Below, piece after piece: positions 1 to 9,691 of a DNA stretch of 36,913 bases. Under the pieces are notes generated by a model, which did no database searches, was not told the origin of the DNA, and saw only the letters and a program-made list of their open reading frames with translations. The stretch comes from a bacterium (GTDB lineage Bacteria; Armatimonadota; Chthonomonadetes; Chthonomonadales; JAMCWF01), in the NCBI GenBank assembly GCA_021842405.1, contig JAKBZR010000026.1:1-36913 (forward strand). The letters run 5' to 3'. A program made the position numbers and the translations under genes. Numbering within the stretch: the first letter of the stretch is position 1; the number at the start of each line of letters is the position of its first letter.

Positions 1-16
1 GCAAACCCGAACTCTT
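1..16 (+). repeat. right-end fragment of the AAGAGTTCAGTT element family (cut by window edge)
   Basis: The first bases, AAACCCGAACTCTT, match the right terminus of the four full elements found later (AAAACTGAACTCTT type). The rest of the element would lie upstream of the window. It ends 8 nt before the -35 box of the next promoter, the same distance as at three other element ends. The match is short, so the assignment is tentative. Confidence 0.4.
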
Positions 17-24
17 ACCTAAAC

Positions 25-54
25 TTGACCTTCACCCTCCTTATCGGATATGAT
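25..54 (+). promoter_or_regulatory. sigma70-type promoter of the parvulin gene
   Basis: TTGACC (25-30) and TATGAT (49-54) are separated by 18 nt. Transcription would begin near 61 and give a leader of about 35 nt that contains the AAGGAG ribosome-binding site. Confidence 0.7.
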
Positions 55-95
55 GGGGAGCAGAACGATCCCCCTTTCTGAAAGGAGAAATCCGA

Positions 96-1262
96 ATGCG
101 AGTTTCGTTACGGCTGGTGCTTGGCATAATGGTGATGGCGCTTGGCGTAGCAGCTTCCGCCGCTCCCTTAAAAAAGCCGGCCAACAAAACGATCACGAAA
201 ACGGTTTCTAAAGCGGTTACCAAGCACCACCTCAGCTCGCCCGGCCTACCGAACAACGTAGTGGCCACCGTTAACGGCGAGCCGATAACACGGCAGCAGG
301 TGATGGCCCAGATCGTACCGGACCAGATCGCCCGAATTAAGGCGACCTCTTTCCCCGATCGGGTTCGCCCGCTGGCCGCCAGTGTGGGCACGCTGGTGCT
401 GGAGCGGCTTTTCAATCCCGCCAACCACGATAAGCCGATCGTGGTCTCTGAGCAGGAGGTGGAAAACTGGCTCTTTATGGAGCGCCCATCGGTGCTGACC
501 ACCGCCGTACAAGATCTTATCCGCGAGCGACTGATCCATCAATCAGCGGTAAAAAATCATATCGTGGTGACACCGGCCGAAATTGCAGCCCGCATGCACC
601 TCACCATCGGGAAGGTAAAAAAACAGATGAATCAGCCGCAGCTCGCCGATTTGGAGGTGTTGAAGATGTACGGGGTGCGCGAGCAGGCGTTGGAAGAGGC
701 CACCAAAACCCAGCTTGAGCTGGAAAAACTGGTACTGCTCAATTATGAGAAGAAAATCGGCCACACCATCGGACCGGATGATTTCATCCAGGCTCGACAT
801 ATACTCATTCATGTCAAGCCCGGTAGCACCCCGCAAGAGACCGACGCCGCCTACGCAGCCGCGAAAACCAAAATTGAACAGATCCGCCAAGACATCGTCT
901 CCGGCAAGATCAAATTCTCGAAGGCGGCCGAGCAATACAGCGATGACGGCGCCAGCAAATTACGCGGCGGCGACCTGGGCGTTTTCGTCCGCGGCGCGAT
1001 GGTCAAGCCGTTTGATGAAGTGGCCTTCAACCTGAAGCCAGGCGTCATCAGCGAGCCGGTCAAGACCGAATTTGGCTGGCATCTCATCGAGGTGACCCGA
1101 CTAGGCAAGGATATCAGCCAGGGTGAACGGGATCAGGCGCTCCAGCAGTTCCTGCAAAACCAGTACGGTGCCGTAATTGCGGATTTGATGAAAAGTGCGA
1201 AAATTATTAATCGCTACCCGCCCAAACCAACACAGTCCCCCATGTTTGGCAGCCATCAATAG
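96..1262 (+). CDS. secreted parvulin-type peptidyl-prolyl cis-trans isomerase (PpiC/SurA/PrsA-like)
   Basis: This is a 388-residue extracytoplasmic foldase that isomerises X-Pro bonds in exported proteins. A signal peptide is visible (residues about 1-23, ending in an Ala-rich ASAAP site), followed by a Lys/Thr-rich stretch. A SurA-N-like segment starts at NGEPITRQQV (about 58-67). The rotamase domain spans about 228-335, with the family hallmarks ARHILIHV, YSDDGASKLRGGDLG and FGWHLIEV. The start is fixed by AAGGAG nine nucleotides upstream of the ATG. It is monocistronic, with a promoter at 25-54 and a strong terminator directly after it. A lipobox is absent, so it is either soluble in the periplasm/exterior or anchored by an uncleaved signal. 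Family assignment is secure; the exact orthologue (PrsA, SurA or PpiC) is not. Confidence 0.92.
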   Translation: MRVSLRLVLGIMVMALGVAASAAPLKKPANKTITKTVSKAVTKHHLSSPGLPNNVVATVNGEPITRQQVMAQIVPDQIARIKATSFPDRVRPLAASVGTLVLERLFNPANHDKPIVVSEQEVENWLFMERPSVLTTAVQDLIRERLIHQSAVKNHIVVTPAEIAARMHLTIGKVKKQMNQPQLADLEVLKMYGVREQALEEATKTQLELEKLVLLNYEKKIGHTIGPDDFIQARHILIHVKPGSTPQETDAAYAAAKTKIEQIRQDIVSGKIKFSKAAEQYSDDGASKLRGGDLGVFVRGAMVKPFDEVAFNLKPGVISEPVKTEFGWHLIEVTRLGKDISQGERDQALQQFLQNQYGAVIADLMKSAKIINRYPPKPTQSPMFGSHQ

Positions 1263-1272
1263 ACCCTCGCCG

Positions 1273-1320
1273 GCGCCGAACCGCGCATTTTATTGAAAGC
1301 GGTTCGGCGCTCTTTTTATT
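1273..1320 (+). terminator. intrinsic terminator after the parvulin gene
   Basis: A perfect 12-bp stem (GCGCCGAACCGC, 1273-1284, with its complement at 1299-1310) with a 14-nt loop is followed by TCTTTTTATTTT. It lies 10 nt after the stop codon. Confidence 0.9.
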
Positions 1321-1469
1321 TTGGTCATCCAATCGTAGCCGTCATCAACTCGCCGTTCCTCCATGCATCTCAGCAAGCACCCCTATTCAATCGGGATGCG
1401 TCCACAGAAGGGTGGAGTTTTGATATATAAAAATGGTAAACCGGCTTTCCACAAAAACCCAAACCTGCA

Positions 1470-1504
1470 CAAAAACCAAAAATACTGCATAAAACTCAGT
1501 ATTT
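1470..1504 (-). terminator. probable terminator of the methyltransferase operon
   Basis: On the minus strand an 8-bp perfect stem, AAATACTG/CAGTATTT (1480-1487 and 1497-1504), has a 9-nt loop and is followed by TTGGTTTTTG. It sits about 30 nt past the methyltransferase stop codon. The rest of the gap (1321-1470) shows no gene or RNA that I recognise. Confidence 0.55.
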
Positions 1505-1534
1505 GGCGTTGATCCCAGTAGGATTGCTTGGCCA

Positions 1535-3706
1535 CTAATACCCAATGGTACAATCAAAGGTCAGTGATAATTGCGCTTTGGCGATGCGTTTCTGACATTC
1601 ACTGCAGCTTATATGGAGGTGCACATCATCGCTAAACCCATCTAGTATTCCACCTTGGCGCAGCATTACACGAGCAGGTTCTGTGAGAACCTTCAGAGGA
1701 CCTAGCGCACACAGGTATTGGCTAAAGACGACCATCCGGCAATCGTTACGAGAAAGCGTTAGTCCTGACGACATTAAGCGTCTGAGCTTGTTATCGGCAG
1801 AGTCTACCGCTTTGCTACAGGCATCCAAGGCCAATAACCTAGGCCGTAGGTCTTCCTCGCTTTTTCTGCAAACCAGTATTACGTCAAGCTGAATGGGTTC
1901 CTTTGTTTGCGATTTCGGCATAGCCACGGATAATTCTGCTCTAACCGGATGTGCGTTCACGATGGAGAAGCCTGCTCCGTAGACTGCGTCCGCGAGCGAT
2001 GACCATCCTTCGGCACGAGAATGATGATAGGTGAACGCGAGCAGCCCTCCGGGTTTGAGAACCCGACGGCATTCAGAGAACACGGCGCGTAACTTGGAAG
2101 CGAAACTATCGGCATCACCATCTTGAACCTCGCGCGGATCTCGTGTGCTGAGGCGTTTGCCAATGAATCCTCGCGGATACAGCATTTCCCAAGAGTAGAA
2201 GAAATCGGCTAGCTCCGAGTAGTGGACGTTGTCGAAAAACGGAGGGTCCGTCACTACCAAGTCTACCGAGCCAGACGGCAGAGACATTGTGTCCGAGCTT
2301 CCGCAAGACAGGTAAACTGTATGTGGCTCCCAATTCTCTCTGTCGGGCCACTCACTCGCCACGTTACCGTTGAGCTGGACGCTGCAGTAGAACTTCTTGA
2401 TCGAGCTACCCGCTGCAAGCTCGAACGGTGCTGATCGGTAATCCAGCGCTCGCAATAAACGAGTCTTAAACAGACTGGAGAAGGAGCCGGAACTCTTTGG
2501 CGTGCCCCAAACATTGGCCTCGAGAGGAGTGCGTTCGGGTTTCAGAATATGATGAGAAAACATGTGTCTGACTGCTCCCGTGCCTTCGCCCTTGTATGAG
2601 GCAAACATATTGTTAAATTCCAACACTCCCGAGAACAGTAGCAGCAGTGCTTCCCTGGTCTCCTTTTCAGGTATTCTGGCGATAGCATCCTGCAACCAGC
2701 CAAGGGCGAGCAGTTGTCGATCATTAAAGAAGCTGCGCCAAGTCTTGTAGTTGTAACTGATTGCCTGGCGTGTGTTGAACCCATCAGACAGACCGGCGTC
2801 AGGCAGGCGAATGCGGCCACTGTCTATTTCGTACGAGAGTTCATCCGAGCACATTCTGTAGGCATCGTTATCAAGCCGGTTTATTCTTAGGTAAACCTTC
2901 GCGCCGTCCGGTGTCAAGAGGAACTTTCCGTACAACCGGTGCTGAGGCGGATCGGCACGGCGGCGGACGGTGTCTACTATCGAGAACGAGCGTGAGCATT
3001 TCGGACACTCGGCAGTTGCGCCTCTTGCTGCGCCTTGGTGGGGATTGAACTTCAACTCACACGACGGGCAAATGGCACTGTCGCTTCCGTTAAGCGAGGG
3101 GAAGATGTCGCCACATCCGGGACAGCACACCTGCACCTCTGGTTTCCGGTCCGGATAGGCATTACGTGCTATTATGCGTGTAGGAAATAGGTCTACACCG
3201 GAGCCGCAGTGAGGACATTCGATGTGCTTGACCCAGAAGTAATACAGCACGTCGCACTCCCGCCCGTTTGCATCGGATGAACGATAGAGTTGGCGTATGC
3301 GTTCACCGACTGTGGCGGAAAGCTGCGAGAATGCTGAAAGCAGCCGTTCTCGGTTGAGTGGTCCCAGAGCCACCCTAACACTTTCGCATGCAACCGGGTT
3401 GATATCACGCCCCAGCGTGATACATCCGAGCTTATGAGCCTCCCCTATGGTAGTGCCGCTACCCATAAATGGGTCGAGCACAGTCACGCCATCATGATTG
3501 TGCTTCTCATAAAAGCCCCTTTTCAGGTCCGAGCCTTGCGGCATTAGACAGCCCAGTATAATCCCACGAAATATGGAACCAAGCCGTTTTGCCCACCACT
3601 TGTGTAGATGGTAGATCGGCCGATTGATCTCCTTGCGCCAACTTTCGCGTTCACCGAGCGAGGAGAGGAATTCAAACGGAAAATCATCTGATTCGATGAG
3701 GCGCAT
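1535..3706 (-). CDS. zinc-ribbon DNA methyltransferase (DUF1156-like, N6-adenine/N4-cytosine type)
   Basis: The protein is predicted to transfer a methyl group from SAM to a base in DNA. In the 766-residue ORF frame, the SAM-binding motif DPFMGSGTT is at 121-129 and the catalytic motif TDPPFFDNVHYSELADFF at 529-546. The roughly 400 residues between them hold four CxxC knuckles (CPHC 207, CPGC 238, CPSC 256, CPKC 277), probably two zinc ribbons. HKWWAKR just before motif I and FTYHHSRAEGW after motif IV are typical of this large-methylase group. The last 30 residues contain a further CSEC. I place the start at ATG 3706 (MRLIESDD) because the longer ORF overlaps the upstream nuclease gene by 110 bp. 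The gap to that gene is then 19 nt, so the two form an operon. The target sequence and the methylated base cannot be read from the sequence. Confidence 0.85.
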   Translation of the reverse strand: MRLIESDDFPFEFLSSLGERESWRKEINRPIYHLHKWWAKRLGSIFRGIILGCLMPQGSDLKRGFYEKHNHDGVTVLDPFMGSGTTIGEAHKLGCITLGRDINPVACESVRVALGPLNRERLLSAFSQLSATVGERIRQLYRSSDANGRECDVLYYFWVKHIECPHCGSGVDLFPTRIIARNAYPDRKPEVQVCCPGCGDIFPSLNGSDSAICPSCELKFNPHQGAARGATAECPKCSRSFSIVDTVRRRADPPQHRLYGKFLLTPDGAKVYLRINRLDNDAYRMCSDELSYEIDSGRIRLPDAGLSDGFNTRQAISYNYKTWRSFFNDRQLLALGWLQDAIARIPEKETREALLLLFSGVLEFNNMFASYKGEGTGAVRHMFSHHILKPERTPLEANVWGTPKSSGSFSSLFKTRLLRALDYRSAPFELAAGSSIKKFYCSVQLNGNVASEWPDRENWEPHTVYLSCGSSDTMSLPSGSVDLVVTDPPFFDNVHYSELADFFYSWEMLYPRGFIGKRLSTRDPREVQDGDADSFASKLRAVFSECRRVLKPGGLLAFTYHHSRAEGWSSLADAVYGAGFSIVNAHPVRAELSVAMPKSQTKEPIQLDVILVCRKSEEDLRPRLLALDACSKAVDSADNKLRRLMSSGLTLSRNDCRMVVFSQYLCALGPLKVLTEPARVMLRQGGILDGFSDDVHLHISCSECQKRIAKAQLSLTFDCTIGY

Positions 3707-3725
3707 CTGCACTACGGTTGGGCTT

Positions 3726-4526
3726 TTACTCGTTATCAATGTCTTTCTCTTCTTCCTCGACGACCACAATCGGACGCTCACGTATGGTGACCCGTTCATC
3801 TGGGCCGTCTCGCATGCGCCAAGCCTTGAAAACATGCTCTTGCCCAGTGGAGGGATTAGGGATGGTTTCTGGTGTCAGAGTGTTCTCTCTGAGATCGAAT
3901 ACGTAGCCAACAACGAGATGTTCGGCCTCTTTCCTAACAAGCTCACCGACCAGTTTGAACTCGTCGGTGACCTGAAAGTCGCGAGGAAGAATCAGTGTCT
4001 GGAGATGCGCGACGCCGGAGACGATTCCAAACGGGGTGGGAGCAACGTACATCTTGCGGTCGCGGATCAAGATGTCGCTGTAACTGCCGAATCCCTTTAC
4101 GCTCTTGTTCTTGTGTATGTACTCGTGGTCTGCATTCAGGAAATCGCCGTGGCAGACAACAAAGTCCAGCACGGGATAACTATTGCCGTCGGGCTTAGCC
4201 GGATAGCGTCCAAATACATAGAAGATAGCGCGTCCGTTGTGATTGCCTGAGGGGACTTGGCTGTTGCAGTCATAAGTCACTTCTCGACCGGGGTAAGCTA
4301 GCCCTTTCACCTCATAGCCTTCAGCAACATGCACGATACGGAAATCAGGGTAGCTGTTCCGACTGCCTTGCTCATGATGAATGCTCGTCTCATCGAGCCG
4401 GGCCAGGAACCAGTTTTGGAAATGGAACTCCTTATCCTGTCGATTTTCTCTGCTGATCAGCTTGCCGTTCTTTATTGCAGTCACGCATGTGGTGAACACT
4501 TGCGTGACGGTTGATTCGTTAGTCAT
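3726..4526 (-). CDS. putative PD-(D/E)XK restriction endonuclease
   Basis: This 266-residue protein is probably the cleavage partner of the adjacent methyltransferase. The segment YPDF-x8-GYEVKG (residues 59-75) gives PD at 60-61 and E-V-K at 72-74, the active-site pattern of the PD-(D/E)XK nuclease fold. A conserved-looking KEFHFQNW stretch (32-39) could supply the helix that precedes it. No known restriction-enzyme family was recognised by eye, and the acidic C-terminus (EEEEKDIDNE) is unusual. It lies 19 nt upstream of the methylase on the same strand. No good ribosome-binding site precedes the ATG, and the sequence ahead is AT-rich. The nuclease fold is well supported; restriction activity is inferred from the pairing. 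Confidence 0.65.
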   Translation of the reverse strand: MTNESTVTQVFTTCVTAIKNGKLISRENRQDKEFHFQNWFLARLDETSIHHEQGSRNSYPDFRIVHVAEGYEVKGLAYPGREVTYDCNSQVPSGNHNGRAIFYVFGRYPAKPDGNSYPVLDFVVCHGDFLNADHEYIHKNKSVKGFGSYSDILIRDRKMYVAPTPFGIVSGVAHLQTLILPRDFQVTDEFKLVGELVRKEAEHLVVGYVFDLRENTLTPETIPNPSTGQEHVFKAWRMRDGPDERVTIRERPIVVVEEEEKDIDNE

Positions 4527-4690
4527 AATTAATATGCCATCATCAAGTTCAGATACCGATATTTATTGTACCGCTCCGCATTATCTAATAAATCACTTTT
4601 TAGATCGTCTACCTAACAACTTGGTATCCTGAGAGTGGAAAGGAGAGTTTTTAGGCAAAGTAGGGCTTTCTTTATGAATCAAAACGCCCT
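4527..4690 (-). promoter_or_regulatory. AT-rich upstream region of the restriction-modification pair
   Basis: This 164-bp gap between the giant secreted protein and the nuclease gene is clearly richer in A+T than its surroundings. TACAAT and GATAAT on the minus strand are possible -10 boxes, but no convincing -35 box is spaced correctly. No ORF or stable hairpin was found. Confidence 0.3.
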
Positions 4691-7600
4691 TTACCATAAG
4701 CCCAATTCGCCGAGTGGCTGGTGGTAGGCGGCATCCATTTCAGACAGCGCCGAAATCTCGTTGCCGGTAACCTCCACGTTGCCCCAGGTCGAGCCGCCGG
4801 TGGTATCCTGCAAGCAGCGGTGGCGGTTGTTGGCACCGAAAAACGTCTCCGCCATCCAGTCGGCAATCCCCAAATGCGCCCATGATCGTTCCAGCATCTT
4901 CCGCGCTTCAGCGGGGGAGCGGCGGGCCAATCGAAAAGCCAGCAGCCGCTCGGCTCGGGCCACATCGCACAGCATCCAGGCCCGATAAGCGTAGTCCAGC
5001 TCATCCAGTTGTGGGGCCACCACCAGATCGAAATTCCTATCCAGAGATCGCCCGATCAAGGGGTTATCGGCCACCGCCTCCGCCTTCCTCAAATAGCGCC
5101 GCCGGCCCGTTTCATACCAGAGCGCGCAGAGGCCGCCGATTGCGTTTCCGTTCGTCATCAGATCTTCGGCATGGGCGAACAGATAATCCCCGATATGGGT
5201 GGCGCCGTCCAGATAGCGGCGATCATGGGTAAGCCGATAAAGCTCGCACAGATCCATCACCGCCAGGCCGTGCACATCGCCGGGATAGTCGTTTTTATTA
5301 CCGAAGTCATGGCGCGGCCCTGAGTCGTCGGCGAAAAGGGCGCCGTCAGTGTCGGTATCATGAATGAGCCAGCCGCCCGCTCGTTGGGCCGCATCCAGGC
5401 AGCGCAGCGCAAATTGGGGATCGCTCTTTGCAAACAACCGGTAGCCCAAAGTGAGAGGATAGGTGCATTGGGCCACGCTGCAGCTCCAGTTGGAAAGCGA
5501 ATAGGCTCTGGCATGACCATCCGCATCCAGCACCCGCCGCGAATAAAAGGATCCGTTCGGCGCTTGGCAGCTCATCATATAGCTCAAAAGGGTGCGCACG
5601 CGATGCGCCGCTATTGGGTTACCGGTGGAGATCGCCAGTACCGCGAGCCCGCGCGAAGCGTTTGCCAGGTCGCAATCAGTCCAGAGGCTGCGCTGGTTTG
5701 AAACTTCCCGATAGGTTCCTTTGGGCGTCAAGAGCGCCTGCTCCAAGAAATGAAAGAACCCGGCGATCGGGTGCTGCCAAATACCGATCGGCTTCGGCGG
5801 AACAGCAGGCGGAAGGCTGACCGGGTCGGCCAGCATCCATCGAACCGATGGTAAACCGGGGACTGGCAGGTGGGCGCGGCACCAGCTCAAGGCCGACTTA
5901 CCATCAGCCTGTAAACCGCTCTCGCTCCGTCCCACTGCCACGATCGCAACCCGCCATACGCTTTGGCCGGGCGGTATTTCCGGCAGTGATTGTTTCAAAA
6001 CCTGAATCTCCCCAGCGCTGCCAGCCGACGCATCATCCAGCGAAAAAAGCTCCATCCAGCGCCCTGGAATTCCCGTTACCGTCGTTTTCAGGGTGGAGGC
6101 TGGAATACTGGTGCGGCCATCGTTTTCAAATCGCCACATTTCAACCAGGGCGGGAGCTCCCCATACCAGGCTCTGGTGCCGCGATATGGTCAGCCCCTTT
6201 TCACGAAACTCTTGAAAATAGGTCATGTAGGGCAACGGCTCATCGAACCAGGTGCTGGCGGTGGTGAAGAACTCCTCCACCAGTTGAGGTGAAGCCCCGC
6301 CACCGATCGAAACCGGCGGTTGATCACCGATCTGCCAGGTAACGTCCATCTTTTGGAGGTAGTTCGTGGCGACCGGCACTCGCTTCTCGGTTTGTAATAT
6401 CTCCTGGCGTTGCGGCGCCACATCCCACCGCAGGTATTGGGGCGATCGCCCACCGTTCAGATCACCGCATTGCATCACCCAATCCGGCTCTTCTTCGAAC
6501 AGAGAGTCTCCGCTGATGAAGTGGTCGGTTGGCTTTCCGTCCCACTTTTTCGGTTGCGGTATTGCCGGCCAGGCGGGAGGGTTGAGATAACCGCCCAACC
6601 GCTCATTCCAGCTCCGGGCTGTCACCAGTGCCGATCGCACGTTTTCCAATTTAGCCAAGCTCATCGCCGTTTCAGCCGCCATGGCCAACCGGTAGCCGAT
6701 CTGAGGAGCAAAGGAGGTGACCCTCGCATCTGGTGAGGGAACCTGATTGTAGCCCGGCTCGAAGTCCCAGCTTTTGACTCCGTTCCATAGGCGGCCGTTG
6801 ACGGCGCGACGGGTCCAAGCGTAATACCACTGCCAGTGCATCAACCGTTCGGCGCCGGTAAGATCGTAGGCCAATCGGAGCCACCGATCCCGCTGATGCA
6901 GGTTTTTAGCGCCTGTCCGCAGTGCAATCCACAAATGAAACAGCTCGTCCCAAGCCGATTGCAGTCGCACCGGTACCGGAAGTTTTGAAGTGGAGACACG
7001 GAGATATTTGCCAGGCGCCTCTTTGATCAGCCAGGCGAGCAGGTGTCGGACGAATTGGCCGTAAGGGGCGCTCCAATGTCGCCGGACGTCCGGCCCCCAA
7101 CCGCCGTCCGGCGTCGAGGTGAAGCAAAAAACCCGCCCGCGGCCGTACTTCCACCAGACCATTGCCGGGTCGCCGTCATTCCATCGCGCCAGCAAGTGCG
7201 CCCCCTGCTTTAGGCCGACTCGGTTATGCCCATGAAACAGGGGGCATTGGCGCCAGTTAATTCCCTGCGTAAACGGGGCCGAGCCGACCATTTCCAGTCG
7301 GCAGGGCTGATCATGCGTATCGGGGCTGGATAAAATCCGTACCGGCAGCACCGGCGCCAGCGGGGTCTTCAAGAATCCGCCGCCCCCATGCCCGCCGTAG
7401 GTCTCCCATGAGCCGCAAACGACCAGCGCACCTCCCAGTTTAACGAACTGGGCGATTGTGTCGGCGCCGCTCTTCCAGATATCAGCGGGAGCACCCGCAT
7501 CCATCCATATCACATCGGAATTGTGGAGCATGTCGGTCAGTGAAATCGTAACCGGATGTTCCAGCCGATAAACGAATTGATGAGGCGGCAGTTGCAAGCC

Positions 7601-8230
7601 GTTTTTTACAAACGCGGCGCTGGTCAGCCACTTTGAATTGAACCGGACCGCTTGCGTCAGGCTGGCGCCGAGCGACTCTCCCCAACCCAACACCGTAACT
7701 CGGATCATTCCGCGAATTCGAACCGGCGACGGCAGCGCGTTCAGCCCCGGTAAGAAATCCAGTATGAGATGGTAGAGGCTGGGACCCCAACCGCCGGTGG
7801 GATCATTATCGGTGAAGCGGAGGTAGATCACCGCGCTGTGCCGGAAATAGGGCATCAGATCGGCCTGATAGTACCCGTGGTTATGGTGATCTATATTGCC
7901 GGTCAGTCCGCTGTTAATCAGGGGCACCCAGTGCTTTTGGTCGGTGCTGATGTCAACCCGGTACTCGCCGGACATATCGAGCGTTAACAACGCATACCGG
8001 ACGGCGAGGTGCGCGAAGCGATAGGTAAAGGAAGCGGCGCCATCAGCAAAGCGCCATGTCCGCCCACCGGTATGGAGCACGAAGCTGTTTTCGGATTGAT
8101 AGAGGTAGGGCTTTTCGCCGGCGGTTCCCGGCGTGAAATGAATGGAAGAGGGCGTGTTGGCATAGGACCCGACGGCGTTTATGCCAAGCAGAAGCACAAA
8201 AGCGGCGCATTGCCGCATGAAAGCAGACAT
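4691..8230 (-). CDS. giant secreted protein, six-hairpin-glycosidase-like C-terminus with a GATase-like domain
   Basis: This is an exported protein of about 1179 residues, probably acting on polysaccharide. The start is ATG 8230 because GAGGAG precedes it and a clean signal peptide follows (MRQCAAFVLLLGINAVGSYA); the track's longer start is a GTG with no such support. Next comes a beta-rich, carbohydrate-binding-like region (EYRVDISTDQKHWVPL, YLRFTDNDPTGGWGPSLY). A ThuA/GATase-like Rossmann stretch follows (SDVIWMDAGAP, KLGGALVVCGSWETYGG) without an evident catalytic Cys-His pair. The last 350 residues or so (WTDCDLANASRGLAVLA, PGDVHGLAVMDLCELYRLT, GNAIGGLCALWYETGRRRYL) show the helical-hairpin repetition of alpha/alpha-barrel glycosidases. 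No specific GH family was recognised, and the substrate is unknown. It is monocistronic. Confidence 0.6.
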   Translation of the reverse strand: MSAFMRQCAAFVLLLGINAVGSYANTPSSIHFTPGTAGEKPYLYQSENSFVLHTGGRTWRFADGAASFTYRFAHLAVRYALLTLDMSGEYRVDISTDQKHWVPLINSGLTGNIDHHNHGYYQADLMPYFRHSAVIYLRFTDNDPTGGWGPSLYHLILDFLPGLNALPSPVRIRGMIRVTVLGWGESLGASLTQAVRFNSKWLTSAAFVKNGLQLPPHQFVYRLEHPVTISLTDMLHNSDVIWMDAGAPADIWKSGADTIAQFVKLGGALVVCGSWETYGGHGGGGFLKTPLAPVLPVRILSSPDTHDQPCRLEMVGSAPFTQGINWRQCPLFHGHNRVGLKQGAHLLARWNDGDPAMVWWKYGRGRVFCFTSTPDGGWGPDVRRHWSAPYGQFVRHLLAWLIKEAPGKYLRVSTSKLPVPVRLQSAWDELFHLWIALRTGAKNLHQRDRWLRLAYDLTGAERLMHWQWYYAWTRRAVNGRLWNGVKSWDFEPGYNQVPSPDARVTSFAPQIGYRLAMAAETAMSLAKLENVRSALVTARSWNERLGGYLNPPAWPAIPQPKKWDGKPTDHFISGDSLFEEEPDWVMQCGDLNGGRSPQYLRWDVAPQRQEILQTEKRVPVATNYLQKMDVTWQIGDQPPVSIGGGASPQLVEEFFTTASTWFDEPLPYMTYFQEFREKGLTISRHQSLVWGAPALVEMWRFENDGRTSIPASTLKTTVTGIPGRWMELFSLDDASAGSAGEIQVLKQSLPEIPPGQSVWRVAIVAVGRSESGLQADGKSALSWCRAHLPVPGLPSVRWMLADPVSLPPAVPPKPIGIWQHPIAGFFHFLEQALLTPKGTYREVSNQRSLWTDCDLANASRGLAVLAISTGNPIAAHRVRTLLSYMMSCQAPNGSFYSRRVLDADGHARAYSLSNWSCSVAQCTYPLTLGYRLFAKSDPQFALRCLDAAQRAGGWLIHDTDTDGALFADDSGPRHDFGNKNDYPGDVHGLAVMDLCELYRLTHDRRYLDGATHIGDYLFAHAEDLMTNGNAIGGLCALWYETGRRRYLRKAEAVADNPLIGRSLDRNFDLVVAPQLDELDYAYRAWMLCDVARAERLLAFRLARRSPAEARKMLERSWAHLGIADWMAETFFGANNRHRCLQDTTGGSTWGNVEVTGNEISALSEMDAAYHQPLGELGLW

Positions 8231-8285
8231 ATTCTCCTCAACATTCTTAAGTGGTTGATAAAAATAGTGCAACACCTCTGGGTCG

Positions 8286-8400
8286 TCATTTCAGAGCCGC
8301 AAAGCGGAACCCGGAATCCAGTCGCGTATCTATCTGAAAATCCAACACTTCGCACTCTTGCCCGCCTACCGCAGGCGGGAATGACGAAGCGGTGGGCACC
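8286..8400. repeat. paired hairpin repeats of the GGCGGGAATGACGA class
   Basis: CCCGCCT-ACCGC-AGGCGGG (8361-8379) is followed by AATGACGAAGCGGTGGGCACC. That tail recurs at 19326 and, inverted, near 24115. A related hairpin with GGAATCCAGTC lies at 8286-8326 in the opposite sense. The repeats fill part of the 395-bp divergent gap 8231-8625, which otherwise holds only the mreB promoter region. This gap has no AAGAGTTCAGTT element. Confidence 0.7.
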
Positions 8401-8556
8401 GGCTGGTTTTCAACAACCACTAAAACATTGGACAGTGCAGAAATGGCCCATTTACCGCACGAAAACTCGCGGATGGGAAATCTGCTACAGTATCGTTATT
8501 TAAATTTTAACCCAGCTTTTCCTTCTAAAGATAAGGTTCGCCCGATGGTAATTCAC

Positions 8557-8587
8557 TTGTCCGTCATTGGAGACGCCATGCTATAAT
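8557..8587 (+). promoter_or_regulatory. probable mreBCD promoter
   Basis: A perfect TATAAT (8582-8587) lies 38 nt before the mreB start. TTGTCC at 8557-8562 could serve as -35, but the spacing of 19 nt is long. A purine-rich GGGGGAG follows at about 8607. Confidence 0.5.
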
Positions 8588-8625
8588 CATATTACCTAGT
8601 GAGATCGGGGGAGATAGCTGAATAG

Positions 8626-9672
<1,047 letters not shown>

Positions 9673-9691
9673 TCGGCAATTTACCATCTGG

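Noticed and set aside
3707-3835. N-terminal extension of the methyltransferase in the ORF track
   Set aside because: It overlaps the upstream nuclease gene by about 110 bp and has no family resemblance; the conserved region begins after ATG 3706.
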